This document shows positions 5,456-14,888 of a DNA stretch of 64,000 nt, piece after piece (position 1 is the stretch's first letter; every line of letters begins with the position of its first letter). A program made the translations under genes and the position numbers. The stretch covers positions 62,001-126,000 of the forward strand of contig NZ_SUHQ01000019.1 of the NCBI RefSeq assembly GCF_004962245.1. The letters run 5' to 3'. Below the pieces are notes generated by a model. The model was not told the origin of the DNA. It was given only the letters and a program-made list of their open reading frames with translations, and did no database searches. This stretch comes from Mesorhizobium sp. Its GTDB lineage: Bacteria; Pseudomonadota; Alphaproteobacteria; Rhizobiales; Rhizobiaceae.

Positions 5456-7207
5456 TCAACGACGTGCGGAAGCGCGCGTCGTTGCCGTCGCCTCGCGGTC
5501 AATTGCCAGCCCATCCGCCGACAGGGTTATACCGAATTTTTCGCAGGCCTCCTCGGGCGTGTAATAGCCCAAGGCAACATCCCTCAGCACCAGATCAGCC
5601 TCGCGCTGCAACGGGTCGCCGTAGCCGCCGCCGCCCGGCGTGCCGACACGCACACGGTCGCCGGCCTTCAGCGCGATATCCTGCTCCTTGGAGAGATGCG
5701 GCGGCACGTGCTCCTCGCCGTCGCGGAACACGGTCACCGTATTGACCGCGCCGTCCTTGCCGCCGAGCGCGCCTTGTGGGCCGAAACGGCCGTGATCCAT
5801 GACGAAGGAGGCGCGGGCGTCGCCGCGCAGGATTTCGACCTCATAGGCGAGGCCAAAACCGCCGCGATGCTTGCCGGCGCCGCCCGAGCCTTCGCGCAGG
5901 GCATAATGGCGGTAGAGCACCGGAAAGGCCTGTTCCATGATCTCGACCGGCGGCGATTTGGAGATGCCGATGGTCGAGCAGCCATTGGTCAGGCCGTCGT
6001 GACCGGCGTTGCCGCCATAGCCGCCGCCGGAGATCTGGTACATGACATAGTCGCGGCCGCGCGCCGGATCGTTGCCGCCGAGTGCGAAATTGCCGCTGGA
6101 GCCGGCCGGGGCCGCCGTCACCTTGTCCGGCAGCGCCTGCACCATCGCCGCGAACACCGCTTCGGCGATGCGCTGCGAAACCTCGGCCGCGCAGCCCGAC
6201 ACCGGGCGTGGATATTTGGCGTCGAGAAAAGTGCCTTCCGGCCGCTTGACGATCAGTGGCTCGAAGGCGCCGGCGCTGATCGGCACGTCCGGGAAAATGT
6301 GGCGCATGGCGAGATAGACCGAGGACAAGGTCGTCGCCAGCACGCTGTTCATCGGCCCGGCGCAGGGCTTTGACGAGCCGGCGAAGTCGAAGCTGAGTGT
6401 GTCGCCCTGTTTCTCCACCGCAAGCGCGATGGTCAGCGGCTCGTTCACCACCCCGTCGGAATCGACGAAGGCTTTCGAATGATAGGTGCCGTCGGGAATG
6501 GCTGATATGTTGGTGCGCATCTGCTCGGCGGCGCGGCGGCGCAATTCGGCGATCGCGCCGATAACCATTTCGTCTCCGTAACGATCTAGGATTTCGTTCA
6601 GCCTGTCCTGGCCGATCAGCAGTGCCGCCGCCTGCGCGCGGATGTCGCCGATGCGCTGGTCGGCGACACGGATGTTGGAGCAGATGATGGCGTAGATCTC
6701 TGGGTCGAGAACGCCCTTCTTGAACAGTTTCACCGGCGGCAACCGCAAACCTTCCTGCTCGACCGCTGTTGCCGAGGCGGAAAAGCCGCCGGGCACCGAA
6801 CCGCCAATGTCGGGCCAATGGCCGGTGTTCGACAGCCAGCAGAAAATCTTGCCACCCCTGTAGACGGGCATGGCGAAGCGCACGTCCATCAGATGGGTGC
6901 CGCCGAGATAGGGGTCGTTGACTATGTAGATGTCGCCGGGCTCGGGCGGCAGGCAACGGCCGTCGGCGATCATCTCGATCACCGTCCGCGTCGAATATTG
7001 CATCACGCCGACGAACACCGGCAGGCCCTGGCTGCCTTGCGCAATCAGCGAACCGTCGACCGCCGAATAGATGCCGTCGGAGCGGTCATTGGCCTCGGCG
7101 ATGACAGGCGAGAAGGCGGCGCGCGAGAAGGTCAGGTCCATCTCGTCACAGACCTGCTGCAGTGCCGCCTGGAGGACCGAAAGCGTAATGGCGTCGAGCT
7201 TTTCCAT
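5456..7207 (-). CDS. hyuB: Hydantoinase B / oxoprolinase family protein
   Basis: This 583-aa protein is the B subunit of an ATP-dependent hydantoinase or 5-oxoprolinase-type enzyme, which opens cyclic amides (hydantoin, N-methylhydantoin, oxoproline). Family sequences are clear: RAAFSPVIAEANDRSDGIYS near the N-terminus, IYIVNDPYLGGTHLMD, and the C-terminal RVGTPGGGGYGDP. ATG 7207 lies 1 bp after the hyuA stop, so the two are co-translated. The stop is 127 bp from the rtcB stop (convergent). The true substrate cannot be told from sequence. Confidence 0.92.
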   Translation of the reverse strand: MEKLDAITLSVLQAALQQVCDEMDLTFSRAAFSPVIAEANDRSDGIYSAVDGSLIAQGSQGLPVFVGVMQYSTRTVIEMIADGRCLPPEPGDIYIVNDPYLGGTHLMDVRFAMPVYRGGKIFCWLSNTGHWPDIGGSVPGGFSASATAVEQEGLRLPPVKLFKKGVLDPEIYAIICSNIRVADQRIGDIRAQAAALLIGQDRLNEILDRYGDEMVIGAIAELRRRAAEQMRTNISAIPDGTYHSKAFVDSDGVVNEPLTIALAVEKQGDTLSFDFAGSSKPCAGPMNSVLATTLSSVYLAMRHIFPDVPISAGAFEPLIVKRPEGTFLDAKYPRPVSGCAAEVSQRIAEAVFAAMVQALPDKVTAAPAGSSGNFALGGNDPARGRDYVMYQISGGGYGGNAGHDGLTNGCSTIGISKSPPVEIMEQAFPVLYRHYALREGSGGAGKHRGGFGLAYEVEILRGDARASFVMDHGRFGPQGALGGKDGAVNTVTVFRDGEEHVPPHLSKEQDIALKAGDRVRVGTPGGGGYGDPLQREADLVLRDVALGYYTPEEACEKFGITLSADGLAIDREATATTRASARR

Positions 7208-7208
7208 C

Positions 7209-9293
7209 TCAGGCCTCACCAATGTCGATGATGATGTTGCCGTCGGCGTCCGAGCGCGCTCGGTCGCCGGGTTCAAGCACGGTAGTCGCGTCCATCTGTT
7301 CGAGGATCGCCGGCCCTTCGAGGACAGCGTTGAGCGGCAGCTTTTCCCTGCTGTAAACCGGCGTGTCGTGCCAGCGCCCGCCATACCAGACCGGCCGGAT
7401 CTCGCGCCGCGCCTCATCGAGTGTCTTGGCGCGCCCCGCCGGGTCGATCAGCCGGGAAAGATCCATCGCTGGCCTGACACCAGTCACCGAGGTGTTGAGG
7501 TTGACCAGATTGGCGCGGATTTCCGGCAGCTCGACCTTGAAGCGCGCGAAATAGGCCTTCTCGAAAAGCTGCTGCAGTACCTCGCGCGTCACCGCGGACG
7601 ACGGCAGCGGCACGTTGATGATGTGGGTCTGGCCGACGAACTGCATGTCGGCGGAATGCGTGACGCGGATCGCTTCCGGCTTCACCGCTTCCTTGCCGAT
7701 CAGCTCTTCGCCTTCGTTTCGGTGCCGTTCCAATATCGAGTGAAGCTGGGCTTCATCGAGCCCCACCACCGGCTGGTTGACCGTGTTGACGAAATCGTGG
7801 CGCAGGTCGGCAACGACGCAGCCGAGCGCATTGGTGATGCCCGGCCGCGCCGGCACCAGCACTTTGGGCAGGCCGAGCTCGCGGGCCAAGGCGGTCGCAT
7901 GCAGCGGCCCGGCGCCGCCGAAGGCGAACAGCGCGAAATCGCGCGGGTCGTGGCCGCGCGACACCGACACCATGCGGATGGCGCCGGCCATCTTCATGTT
8001 GCCGAGCCGCAGCACCGCACCCGCCGCATCGACACCGGACAGGCCGGTGGTGCGGCCGATCCTGTCCTCGAAGATGCCGGTGACGTATTCGACGGTGACC
8101 GGGTTCTCGACCGCGAGTAGCTTCTTCGGCGCCAGCCGGCCGAGCACCAGATTGGCGTCGGTGATGGTCGGCTCCAAGCCACCGCGCCCGTAGCAGATCG
8201 GGCCGGGATTGGCACCGGCGCTTTCCGGGCCGATCTGGATCAGGCCAGCCGCATCGACGCGGGCGATCGAACCACCGCCGGCGCCGACCGTGTGCACCGC
8301 CACCATCGGCACATGGATCGGCATGGCATATTCGATCTCGATCTCGTTCGAAACTGCCGGCTCGGCATTGCGGATCAGCGCCACGTCGGTCGAGGTGCCG
8401 CCCATGTCGTAGGTGACGAGGTTTTCGAAGCCGGCGCGTTTGCCGGTATAGGCTGCCGCAATGACGCCGGAAGCCGGGCCGGACATGACGGTCTTGGCCG
8501 ACTCACGTGTGACAAAGCGGGCCGAGATCATGCCGCCATTGCCGTTCATGATCAGGAAGTCGCGGGCGTAGCCTTTTGATTCCAATTCCTTGCGCAGCCG
8601 CTCGACGTAGCGCTGGAGGATCGGCTGCACCGAGGCGTTGACCGAGGCGGTGACGCCGCGTTCGAATTCGCGCGCTTCCGACAGCAGCGCGTGGCCCGAC
8701 GTGATGTAGCCGTTCGGCCAAAGCTCCGCGGCGATCTCGGCGGCGCGCCGCTCATGCGCCGGATTGGCGTAGGAATGCAGGAAATGGATGACGAGGGATT
8801 CGCAGCCGGCCGCGATCAGCCTTTCTACCGCAGCCCGCATCTCGGCCTCGTCGAGCGGAATGCGCACCGCGCCCGAGGCCTCGACGCGCTCCGACACTTC
8901 AAGCCGCAGATTGCGCGGAATGATCGGCACGAAGGTGCCCGTCATGCCATAGGGCTGCGGCCGCGTCCGCCGGCCAAGCTCGATCACGTCGCGAAAGCCC
9001 CGCGTGGTGATCATGCCAGTCTTGGCCAGCCGGCGTTCCAGCACGGCGTTGGTGGTGGTCGTCGTGCCGTGGACGATGAGGTCTATACTATCGACCGGAA
9101 AGCCGGTGGCACTGAGCGCAGAGACGACACCGAAAGCCTGGTTGTCGATCGTGGTCGGGGTCTTGGCGATATGCACCCGGCCACCGTTACGGCCGTCGAT
9201 CAGAAGCAGGTCGGTAAAGGTTCCGCCGACATCGATGCCGGCGACGACGCTGCCTAGGGAATCCAGCGTCTGCGCCGAAAAATTCTCTTTCAT
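7209..9293 (-). CDS. hyuA: Hydantoinase A / oxoprolinase family protein
   Basis: This 694-aa partner of HyuB belongs to the ASKHA-fold ATPase family. The N-terminal VAGIDVGGTFTDLLLID near residue 17 is the phosphate-binding strand, followed by VHGTTTTTNAVLER. Further family motifs include TYDMGGTSTDVALI and FALFAFGGAGPLHA. Length is typical. It is the first gene of the hyuAB operon and is divergent from fpr across about 220 bp of AT-richer DNA (9294-9514), which must hold both promoters. I see no clear regulator gene for it here. Confidence 0.93.
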   Translation of the reverse strand: MKENFSAQTLDSLGSVVAGIDVGGTFTDLLLIDGRNGGRVHIAKTPTTIDNQAFGVVSALSATGFPVDSIDLIVHGTTTTTNAVLERRLAKTGMITTRGFRDVIELGRRTRPQPYGMTGTFVPIIPRNLRLEVSERVEASGAVRIPLDEAEMRAAVERLIAAGCESLVIHFLHSYANPAHERRAAEIAAELWPNGYITSGHALLSEAREFERGVTASVNASVQPILQRYVERLRKELESKGYARDFLIMNGNGGMISARFVTRESAKTVMSGPASGVIAAAYTGKRAGFENLVTYDMGGTSTDVALIRNAEPAVSNEIEIEYAMPIHVPMVAVHTVGAGGGSIARVDAAGLIQIGPESAGANPGPICYGRGGLEPTITDANLVLGRLAPKKLLAVENPVTVEYVTGIFEDRIGRTTGLSGVDAAGAVLRLGNMKMAGAIRMVSVSRGHDPRDFALFAFGGAGPLHATALARELGLPKVLVPARPGITNALGCVVADLRHDFVNTVNQPVVGLDEAQLHSILERHRNEGEELIGKEAVKPEAIRVTHSADMQFVGQTHIINVPLPSSAVTREVLQQLFEKAYFARFKVELPEIRANLVNLNTSVTGVRPAMDLSRLIDPAGRAKTLDEARREIRPVWYGGRWHDTPVYSREKLPLNAVLEGPAILEQMDATTVLEPGDRARSDADGNIIIDIGEA

Positions 9294-9514
9294 TGTCGAA
9301 ACCCGAAATGCCCGGACTACTTATATGTCGCAGTTTGGAAAGGCGTTTTACGCTAGCGTCTTGACGCAAATATCATTTGTATACTAATAAATTCCGGACA
9401 CAAGAGCTTACCGCTTCGCAGTGTGCAAACGGCACGCCGGAACCTGACCGGTTCGGGCGCGCAGGAGAGGATTTGGCGTCAGCACCTCGGGGTTGGGCCA
9501 GAAGGATAGGTTTG

Positions 9515-10342
9515 ATGAACACCACATCCGCGCTCAACACCGTCGGCGCCCGGCCGTTGCAATTCCCTATTCCGGCCAATGTCTATGCCGAGACCGTCGT
9601 CTCGGTGAAGCACTATACCGACCGGCTGTTTTCGTTCCGCATCACCCGGCCGCAATCGCTGCGTTTCCGCTCCGGCGAGTTCGTCATGATCGGCCTGCCC
9701 AATGCCGAAAAGCCGGTGTTCCGCGCATATTCAATCGCCAGCCCGTCCTGGGACGACGAGCTGGAATTCTTCTCGATCAAGGTGCCGGACGGCCCGCTGA
9801 CCTCGGAATTGCAAAAGATCCAGGTCGGCGACACCATCATCATGCGGCAGAAGTCGACCGGGACGCTGGTGCTCGACGCGCTGACTCCAGCCAAGCGCCT
9901 GTTCATGATCTCGACCGGCACCGGCATCGCGCCCTTCGCCAGCCTGCTGCGCGATCCCGATACCTATGAGAAGTTCGAGCAGGTGATCCTGACCCACACC
10001 TGCCGCGACAAGGCCGAACTCACCTACGGCCAGGAGCTGGTGGCGGAGCTGGAGAACGACCCGCTGATCGGTGAGCTGACCGGTGGCCGCGTCACCCTTT
10101 ACAATTCTACGACGCGTGAAGAGTCCGAGCGCATGGGCCGCATCACCGCGCTGATCGGCTCGGGAAAATTCTATGCCGACCTCGGCATCGACAAGCTCGA
10201 CCCGGAGACCGACCGCATCATGATCTGCGGCTCGATGCACATGCTCAAGGACGTCAAGGAACTGGCCGAAAGCCTCGGCTTCCAGGAAGGCTCGCTGCAT
10301 CATCCGGCGAGCTTCGTCGTCGAGCGCGCCTTCGTCGGCTGA
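9515..10342 (+). CDS. fpr: Ferredoxin--NADP+ reductase
   Basis: This 275-aa FAD enzyme of the bacterial Fpr type passes electrons between NADPH and ferredoxin or flavodoxin. It shows the FAD motif FRAYSIASP near residue 72, the NADP-site MISTGTGIAPFASLLRDP near 130, MICGSMHMLKDV near 240 and a C-terminal end in VERAFVG, as usual for this subgroup. ATG 9515 has GAAGGA upstream and gives the family length. A strong terminator follows, so it is a single-gene unit. Fpr supports ferredoxin supply and oxidative-stress defence in related bacteria. Confidence 0.94.
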   Translation: MNTTSALNTVGARPLQFPIPANVYAETVVSVKHYTDRLFSFRITRPQSLRFRSGEFVMIGLPNAEKPVFRAYSIASPSWDDELEFFSIKVPDGPLTSELQKIQVGDTIIMRQKSTGTLVLDALTPAKRLFMISTGTGIAPFASLLRDPDTYEKFEQVILTHTCRDKAELTYGQELVAELENDPLIGELTGGRVTLYNSTTREESERMGRITALIGSGKFYADLGIDKLDPETDRIMICGSMHMLKDVKELAESLGFQEGSLHHPASFVVERAFVG

Positions 10343-10377
10343 GACGCCAGCAGTCCAGCGTTTGCTGCATTCAGACT

Positions 10378-10405
10378 CTGATTTTGACCATGCGGTCAAA
10401 ATCAG
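10378..10405 (+). terminator. Intrinsic terminator after fpr
   Basis: CTGATTTTGACC and GGTCAAAATCAG form a perfect 12-bp stem around ATGC, followed by CTGTTTTC. It lies 36 bp after the fpr stop codon. Confidence 0.75.
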
Positions 10406-10506
10406 CTGTTTTCGCAGGCTTTTTCCGCTATGACCGCCTGAAGGACTCGTGAAGCGCTGCTTCACGGTCTATCTTCGGCACAAGTCGTCGAACGAAAGGG
10501 CAGGAG

Positions 10507-11562
10507 ATGAGCAGCACAATCCGCGAAGCCGATCTCGGTGCCGGGCCTTCCAAGGTCACGCCGCTGCCGGCGCGCACCGCCGCCAACGCACCAGCGCCGC
10601 AAGCGCACGGCATTGCCCGTAATCCAGGCATGAAGCTCGATCTCGGCTTCATGGAATCGATGCGCAGCGTCAACCGCTCGGCGCTGGAACGCCGCGTCGC
10701 CAGCCTGACCAAGCGGCGTTCGATCAAGGCCGACAATCAGGCGGCCTGGCTGCTGCGCGCCGTCGCTTGCATGGACCTGACCACGCTGAACTCCAACGAT
10801 ACCGACGAACGCGTGCGCCGGCTCTGTGCCAAGGCGATCAATCCTTTCCGCCGCGACATCGTCGAAGGCCTCGGCATTGCAGGCGAAAATATCCGCCCGG
10901 CGGCGGTCTGCGTCTATCATCCCTTCGTCGCCACCGCGGTCGATGCGCTGCGCGGCACCGGCATCCATGTCGCCGCCGTATCCACCGCTTTCCCACACGG
11001 CCTCACCCCGCTTTCTACGCGTCTGCAGGAGATCGAGGCGTCGGTGAGCGACGGAGCCGACGAGATCGACGTCGTCATTCCACGCGGGCTGGTCTTCGCG
11101 GCGAAGTGGCAGGAGCTCTATAACGAGATCGTTGCGATGCGTGCTGCCTGCGGCGAGGCGCATCTGAAGGTCATCCTCGGCACCGGCGACCTCGCCACGC
11201 TGCGCAACGTCATGCTCGCCTCGATGGTGGCGATGATGGCGGGCGCGGACTTCATCAAGACCTCGACCGGCAAGGAAAGCGTCAACGCGACGCTGCCTGT
11301 CGGCCTTGCCATGGTGCGCGCCATCCGCGCCTATTTCGAGGAGACCGGCTATCTCATCGGCTTCAAGCCGGCTGGCGGCATTTCAACCGCCAAGGCTTCG
11401 CTCGACTGGCTGGTGCTGATGAAGGAGGAGCTCGGCCGGCGGTGGCTGGAGCCCGATCTGTTCCGCTTCGGAGCATCGAGCCTTTTGACCGACATCGAGC
11501 GCCAGCTCGAACATCATCTGACGGGCCGTTATTCGGCCAATCATCGTCACGCGATGGCGTGA
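10507..11562 (+). CDS. deoC: Deoxyribose-phosphate aldolase
   Basis: This 351-aa class I aldolase splits 2-deoxy-D-ribose 5-phosphate into acetaldehyde and glyceraldehyde 3-phosphate in deoxynucleoside breakdown. It shows KVILGTGDL, the Schiff-base region ADFIKTSTGKE near residue 250 and GFKPAGGIS near 285. It is longer than the ~220-260 aa enterobacterial enzyme and fits the long subgroup with an N-terminal extension. AGGAG lies just before ATG 10507. It is 14 bp upstream of an aldehyde dehydrogenase gene that could oxidise the acetaldehyde. Confidence 0.95.
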   Translation: MSSTIREADLGAGPSKVTPLPARTAANAPAPQAHGIARNPGMKLDLGFMESMRSVNRSALERRVASLTKRRSIKADNQAAWLLRAVACMDLTTLNSNDTDERVRRLCAKAINPFRRDIVEGLGIAGENIRPAAVCVYHPFVATAVDALRGTGIHVAAVSTAFPHGLTPLSTRLQEIEASVSDGADEIDVVIPRGLVFAAKWQELYNEIVAMRAACGEAHLKVILGTGDLATLRNVMLASMVAMMAGADFIKTSTGKESVNATLPVGLAMVRAIRAYFEETGYLIGFKPAGGISTAKASLDWLVLMKEELGRRWLEPDLFRFGASSLLTDIERQLEHHLTGRYSANHRHAMA

Positions 11563-11576
11563 TTTCGGAGCGCTCC

Positions 11577-13949
11577 ATGAACATTCTCGAACGCTATCAC
11601 GCCATGGATTACGGCCCGGCGCCGGAGGCCCGCAACGAGGCCGATGCCTGGCTGGCAGCACGCGATTTCTCAAAGGCGCTGTTCATCGGCGGCGACTGGA
11701 AGTCAGCCGACGGCGGCAAGACCTTCGACACCAGCGATCCGTCCTCCGGAAAATTGCTGGCCAAGGTCTCGAATGCCGATGCTGCCGATATCGACGCGGC
11801 GGTTTCGGCCGCGGCCAAGGCGTTGCCGAAATGGAGCGCCAGCTCCGGCTATCAGCGCGCGAAAGTGCTCTACGCCATTGGCCGCGCCATGCAGCGCCAC
11901 CAGCGCCTGTTCGCGGTGCTGGAATCGATCGACAACGGCAAGCCGATCCGCGAAAGCCGCGACATCGATGTACCGCTGGCCATTCGCCATTTCATCCACC
12001 ATGCCGGATGGGCGCAAGCGCTGGACAGGGATTTTCCCGGCCATAAGGGCGTCGGCGTCGTCGGCCAGATCATTCCGTGGAACTTCCCGTTGCTTATGCT
12101 GGCCTGGAAGATCGCGCCGGCACTCGCCGCCGGCTGCACGATCGTGCTGAAGCCGGCCGAGTTCACGCCACTCACCGCCATCCTGTTCGCCGAGATCTGC
12201 GAACGATCAGGCGTGCCGAAGGGCGTCGTCAACATCGTCCAGGGCGGGCCGGAAGCGGGCGCGGCAATCGTCAATCATCCCGGCATTCAGAAGATCGCCT
12301 TCACCGGGTCGTCCGAGGTCGGCAAGATCATCCGCAAGGCCACCGCCGGTTCGGGCAAGAAACTATCGCTGGAACTTGGCGGCAAATCGGCCTTCGTCGT
12401 CTTCGAGGATGCCGATCTCGATAGCGCCGTCGAGGGACTGGTCGACGGTATATGGTTCAACCAGGGCCAGGTCTGCTGCGCCGGTTCGCGGCTGCTGGTG
12501 CAGGAAGGCATCGCGGATGCCTTTATTGCCAAGGTCAAGGTGAGGATGAGCCGGCTGCGCGTCGGCAGCCCGCTCGACAAGAACACCGACATCGGCCCGC
12601 TGGTCGACTTGAGCCAGCTTGACCGCGTCAAGGGTCTGGTCGCGGAAGGGGCCAAACAGGGCGCCGTCTGCTGGCAGCCGGACGCGGCACTGCCGTCTTC
12701 CGGCTATTACCATCTGCCGACACTCGCCACTGGCGTTTCGCCGGCTAATATCCTGGCGCAGGAGGAGGTGTTCGGGCCGGTGCTCGCGACCATGACCTTC
12801 CGCAATACCGAGGAAGCGATCGAGCTTGCCAACAACACCCGCTACGGGCTGGCCGCCTCGGTGTGGAGCGAGAACGTCAACCTTGCGCTGCATGTCGCGC
12901 CGCAATTGAAGGCCGGCGTCGTATGGGTCAACGGCACCAACATGTTCGACGCAGCCTGCGGCTTCGGCGGTTACCGCGAGAGCGGCTTCGGCCGCGAAGG
13001 CGGGCGCGAGGGCATGTTCGAATACCTCTCGGTAAAACTGCCGCTCGGAGCCGCCATCAAGCCGGCAACGGCTTCGGTCCAGCCTGTCGAGCAGGCCGAA
13101 AGCGATGCCATCGACCGCACGGCAAAGCTGTTCATCGGCGGCAAGCAGGTCAGGCCGGACGGCAATTACTCGATCGCCGTCCCCACCGCCAAGGGCAAGC
13201 TCGCCGGCGAGGTCGGTCTCGGCAATCGCAAGGATATCCGCGATGCTGTCGCGGCCGCGCGTGCCTGTAAGGGCTGGCCGGCGGCGACCGCCTACAACCG
13301 TGCCCAAGTGCTCTACTATCTGGCCGAGAACCTCTCCGGTCGTGCCGACGAATTTGCGGCGCGACTCACCCAGCTCACCGGCGCCACCGCCAAGGCGGCG
13401 CGCGAGGAGGTCGACCAGTCGATCGAGCGGCTGTTCCTCTATGCCGGCCTGGCCGATAAGTTCGAGGGCCGCGTCCACCAGCCGCCGGCCCGCGCGGTCA
13501 CGCTGGCGCTGCACGAGCCGGTCGGCGTCGTCGGCATCGTCGCATCCGACGACGCGCCCTTGCTTGGCCTGATCTCGCTGGTTGCGCCGGCGCTCGCCAT
13601 GGGCAACACGGTGGTCGCGGTGCCTTCCGAAAAATATCCGCTGCTCGCCACCGACCTCTACCAGGTCATCGAATATTCCGACGTTCCGGCCGGCGCCATC
13701 AACATCGTCACCGGCCGTACCGCCGAACTTACCGGCGTCTTGGCCAAGCATGACGACGTCGACGGGCTCTGGGTGTTCGCCGATGCCGAGACCTGCGCCA
13801 AGGCCGAGGCCGAGTCGATCGGCAACCTCAAGCGCGTCTGGACCGGCCACGGCCGCAGCCTCGACTGGACCTCGACCGAGGCCGCCGGCGATGCCTTCCT
13901 GCGCCGTGCCGTCGAGGTCAAGAACGTCTGGGTGCCCTACGGCGACTGA
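11577..13949 (+). CDS. Two-domain aldehyde dehydrogenase, ALDH16 type
   Basis: This 790-aa protein has a complete aldehyde dehydrogenase at about residues 30-490: GQIIPWNFPLLM, LELGGKSAFVVF with the general base, and NQGQVCCAGSR near residue 300 with the nucleophile Cys. A second ALDH-like half (about 515-790) has GVVGIVASDDAPLLGLI but no catalytic Cys motif. This tandem layout with an inactive second half is that of the ALDH16 family, whose bacterial members keep an active first domain. It follows deoC by 14 bp and probably oxidises an aldehyde from deoxynucleoside catabolism. The exact substrate is inferred. Confidence 0.88.
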   Translation: MNILERYHAMDYGPAPEARNEADAWLAARDFSKALFIGGDWKSADGGKTFDTSDPSSGKLLAKVSNADAADIDAAVSAAAKALPKWSASSGYQRAKVLYAIGRAMQRHQRLFAVLESIDNGKPIRESRDIDVPLAIRHFIHHAGWAQALDRDFPGHKGVGVVGQIIPWNFPLLMLAWKIAPALAAGCTIVLKPAEFTPLTAILFAEICERSGVPKGVVNIVQGGPEAGAAIVNHPGIQKIAFTGSSEVGKIIRKATAGSGKKLSLELGGKSAFVVFEDADLDSAVEGLVDGIWFNQGQVCCAGSRLLVQEGIADAFIAKVKVRMSRLRVGSPLDKNTDIGPLVDLSQLDRVKGLVAEGAKQGAVCWQPDAALPSSGYYHLPTLATGVSPANILAQEEVFGPVLATMTFRNTEEAIELANNTRYGLAASVWSENVNLALHVAPQLKAGVVWVNGTNMFDAACGFGGYRESGFGREGGREGMFEYLSVKLPLGAAIKPATASVQPVEQAESDAIDRTAKLFIGGKQVRPDGNYSIAVPTAKGKLAGEVGLGNRKDIRDAVAAARACKGWPAATAYNRAQVLYYLAENLSGRADEFAARLTQLTGATAKAAREEVDQSIERLFLYAGLADKFEGRVHQPPARAVTLALHEPVGVVGIVASDDAPLLGLISLVAPALAMGNTVVAVPSEKYPLLATDLYQVIEYSDVPAGAINIVTGRTAELTGVLAKHDDVDGLWVFADAETCAKAEAESIGNLKRVWTGHGRSLDWTSTEAAGDAFLRRAVEVKNVWVPYGD

Positions 13950-14128
13950 GCTTCCGTCGGGCGCTCGCAGAGGACGTCCGGGCTTGACGGCAGGAAAGAT
14001 GCTCTTTACCGAGAAAAAACATTTGCCCCAAAGCGAACGGCGACGCAGGCGGCACAAGGGTGCCCGTCTGGCACATTGCGCCTTGGTCGCGTGCCGGTAA
14101 AAACCGGGCGGCCACAGAGGAGAAAAGA

Positions 14129-14860
14129 ATGGCGGATCTGACAGGCAAGGTCGTGGTCGTCACGGCGGCGGCGCAAGGCATAGGTCGGGCGAGCGCGCTG
14201 GCTTTCGCCAAGGCGGGCGCCATCGTCCATGCCACCGATATCAACGAGGTGATGCTCGCCGAACTCGGCAAGACGTCCGGGATCAAGACGCGCAAGCTCG
14301 ACGTGCTGAACGACGAGGCGGTGACGTCGGCCTTCGCGGAGATCGGTCCCGTCGACGTGCTGTTCAACTGCGCCGGCTTCGTCCATTCGGGCTCGATTCT
14401 CGAAATGAAGGACGGCGATCTCGACTTTGCCTACGATCTCAATGTCCGCTCGATGATCCGCACCATCCGCGCCGTATTGCCCGGCATGCTGGAGCGCGGC
14501 GACGGCTCGATCATCAACATGTCGTCGCTGGCCGGCTCGACCAAGGGCGTGCCGAACCGCTTCGTCTACGGGCTGACCAAGGCGGCCGTCATCGGCCTGA
14601 CCAAGTCTATCGCCGCCGACTATGTCGGCAAGGGCATACGCTGCAATGCTATCTGCCCGGGCACGGTCGAGAGTCCGTCGCTGGAGGACCGCATGCATGC
14701 GCAGGGTGACTACGAGGCGGCGCGCGCCGCCTTCATCGCCCGCCAGCCGATGGGCCGCCTCGGCACGCCGGAGGAAATCGCCGATCTCGCCGTCTATCTG
14801 GCCGGCGCCACCTATACGTCGGGGCAGGCCTATAATATCGACGGTGGCTGGTCGATCTGA
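14129..14860 (+). CDS. SDR family oxidoreductase, likely sugar-acid dehydrogenase
   Basis: This 243-aa classical short-chain dehydrogenase has an NAD site TAAAQGIGRASALAFAKAG near residue 11, catalytic NMSSLAG and YGLTK (Tyr/Lys) near 135-152, and the C-terminal YNIDGGWSI. ATG 14129 has AGAGGAG upstream. The next gene, 28 bp away, is an FAH-family hydrolase; this pair is seen in non-phosphorylative L-fucose/L-rhamnose pathways, where the SDR oxidises 2-keto-3-deoxy-L-fuconate. That pathway role is inferred from the pairing. Positions 13950-14128 between this gene and the ALDH show no clear gene. Confidence 0.85.
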   Translation: MADLTGKVVVVTAAAQGIGRASALAFAKAGAIVHATDINEVMLAELGKTSGIKTRKLDVLNDEAVTSAFAEIGPVDVLFNCAGFVHSGSILEMKDGDLDFAYDLNVRSMIRTIRAVLPGMLERGDGSIINMSSLAGSTKGVPNRFVYGLTKAAVIGLTKSIAADYVGKGIRCNAICPGTVESPSLEDRMHAQGDYEAARAAFIARQPMGRLGTPEEIADLAVYLAGATYTSGQAYNIDGGWSI

Positions 14861-14888
14861 GCTCATCTGAATCAAGGAGAGGAATTCT

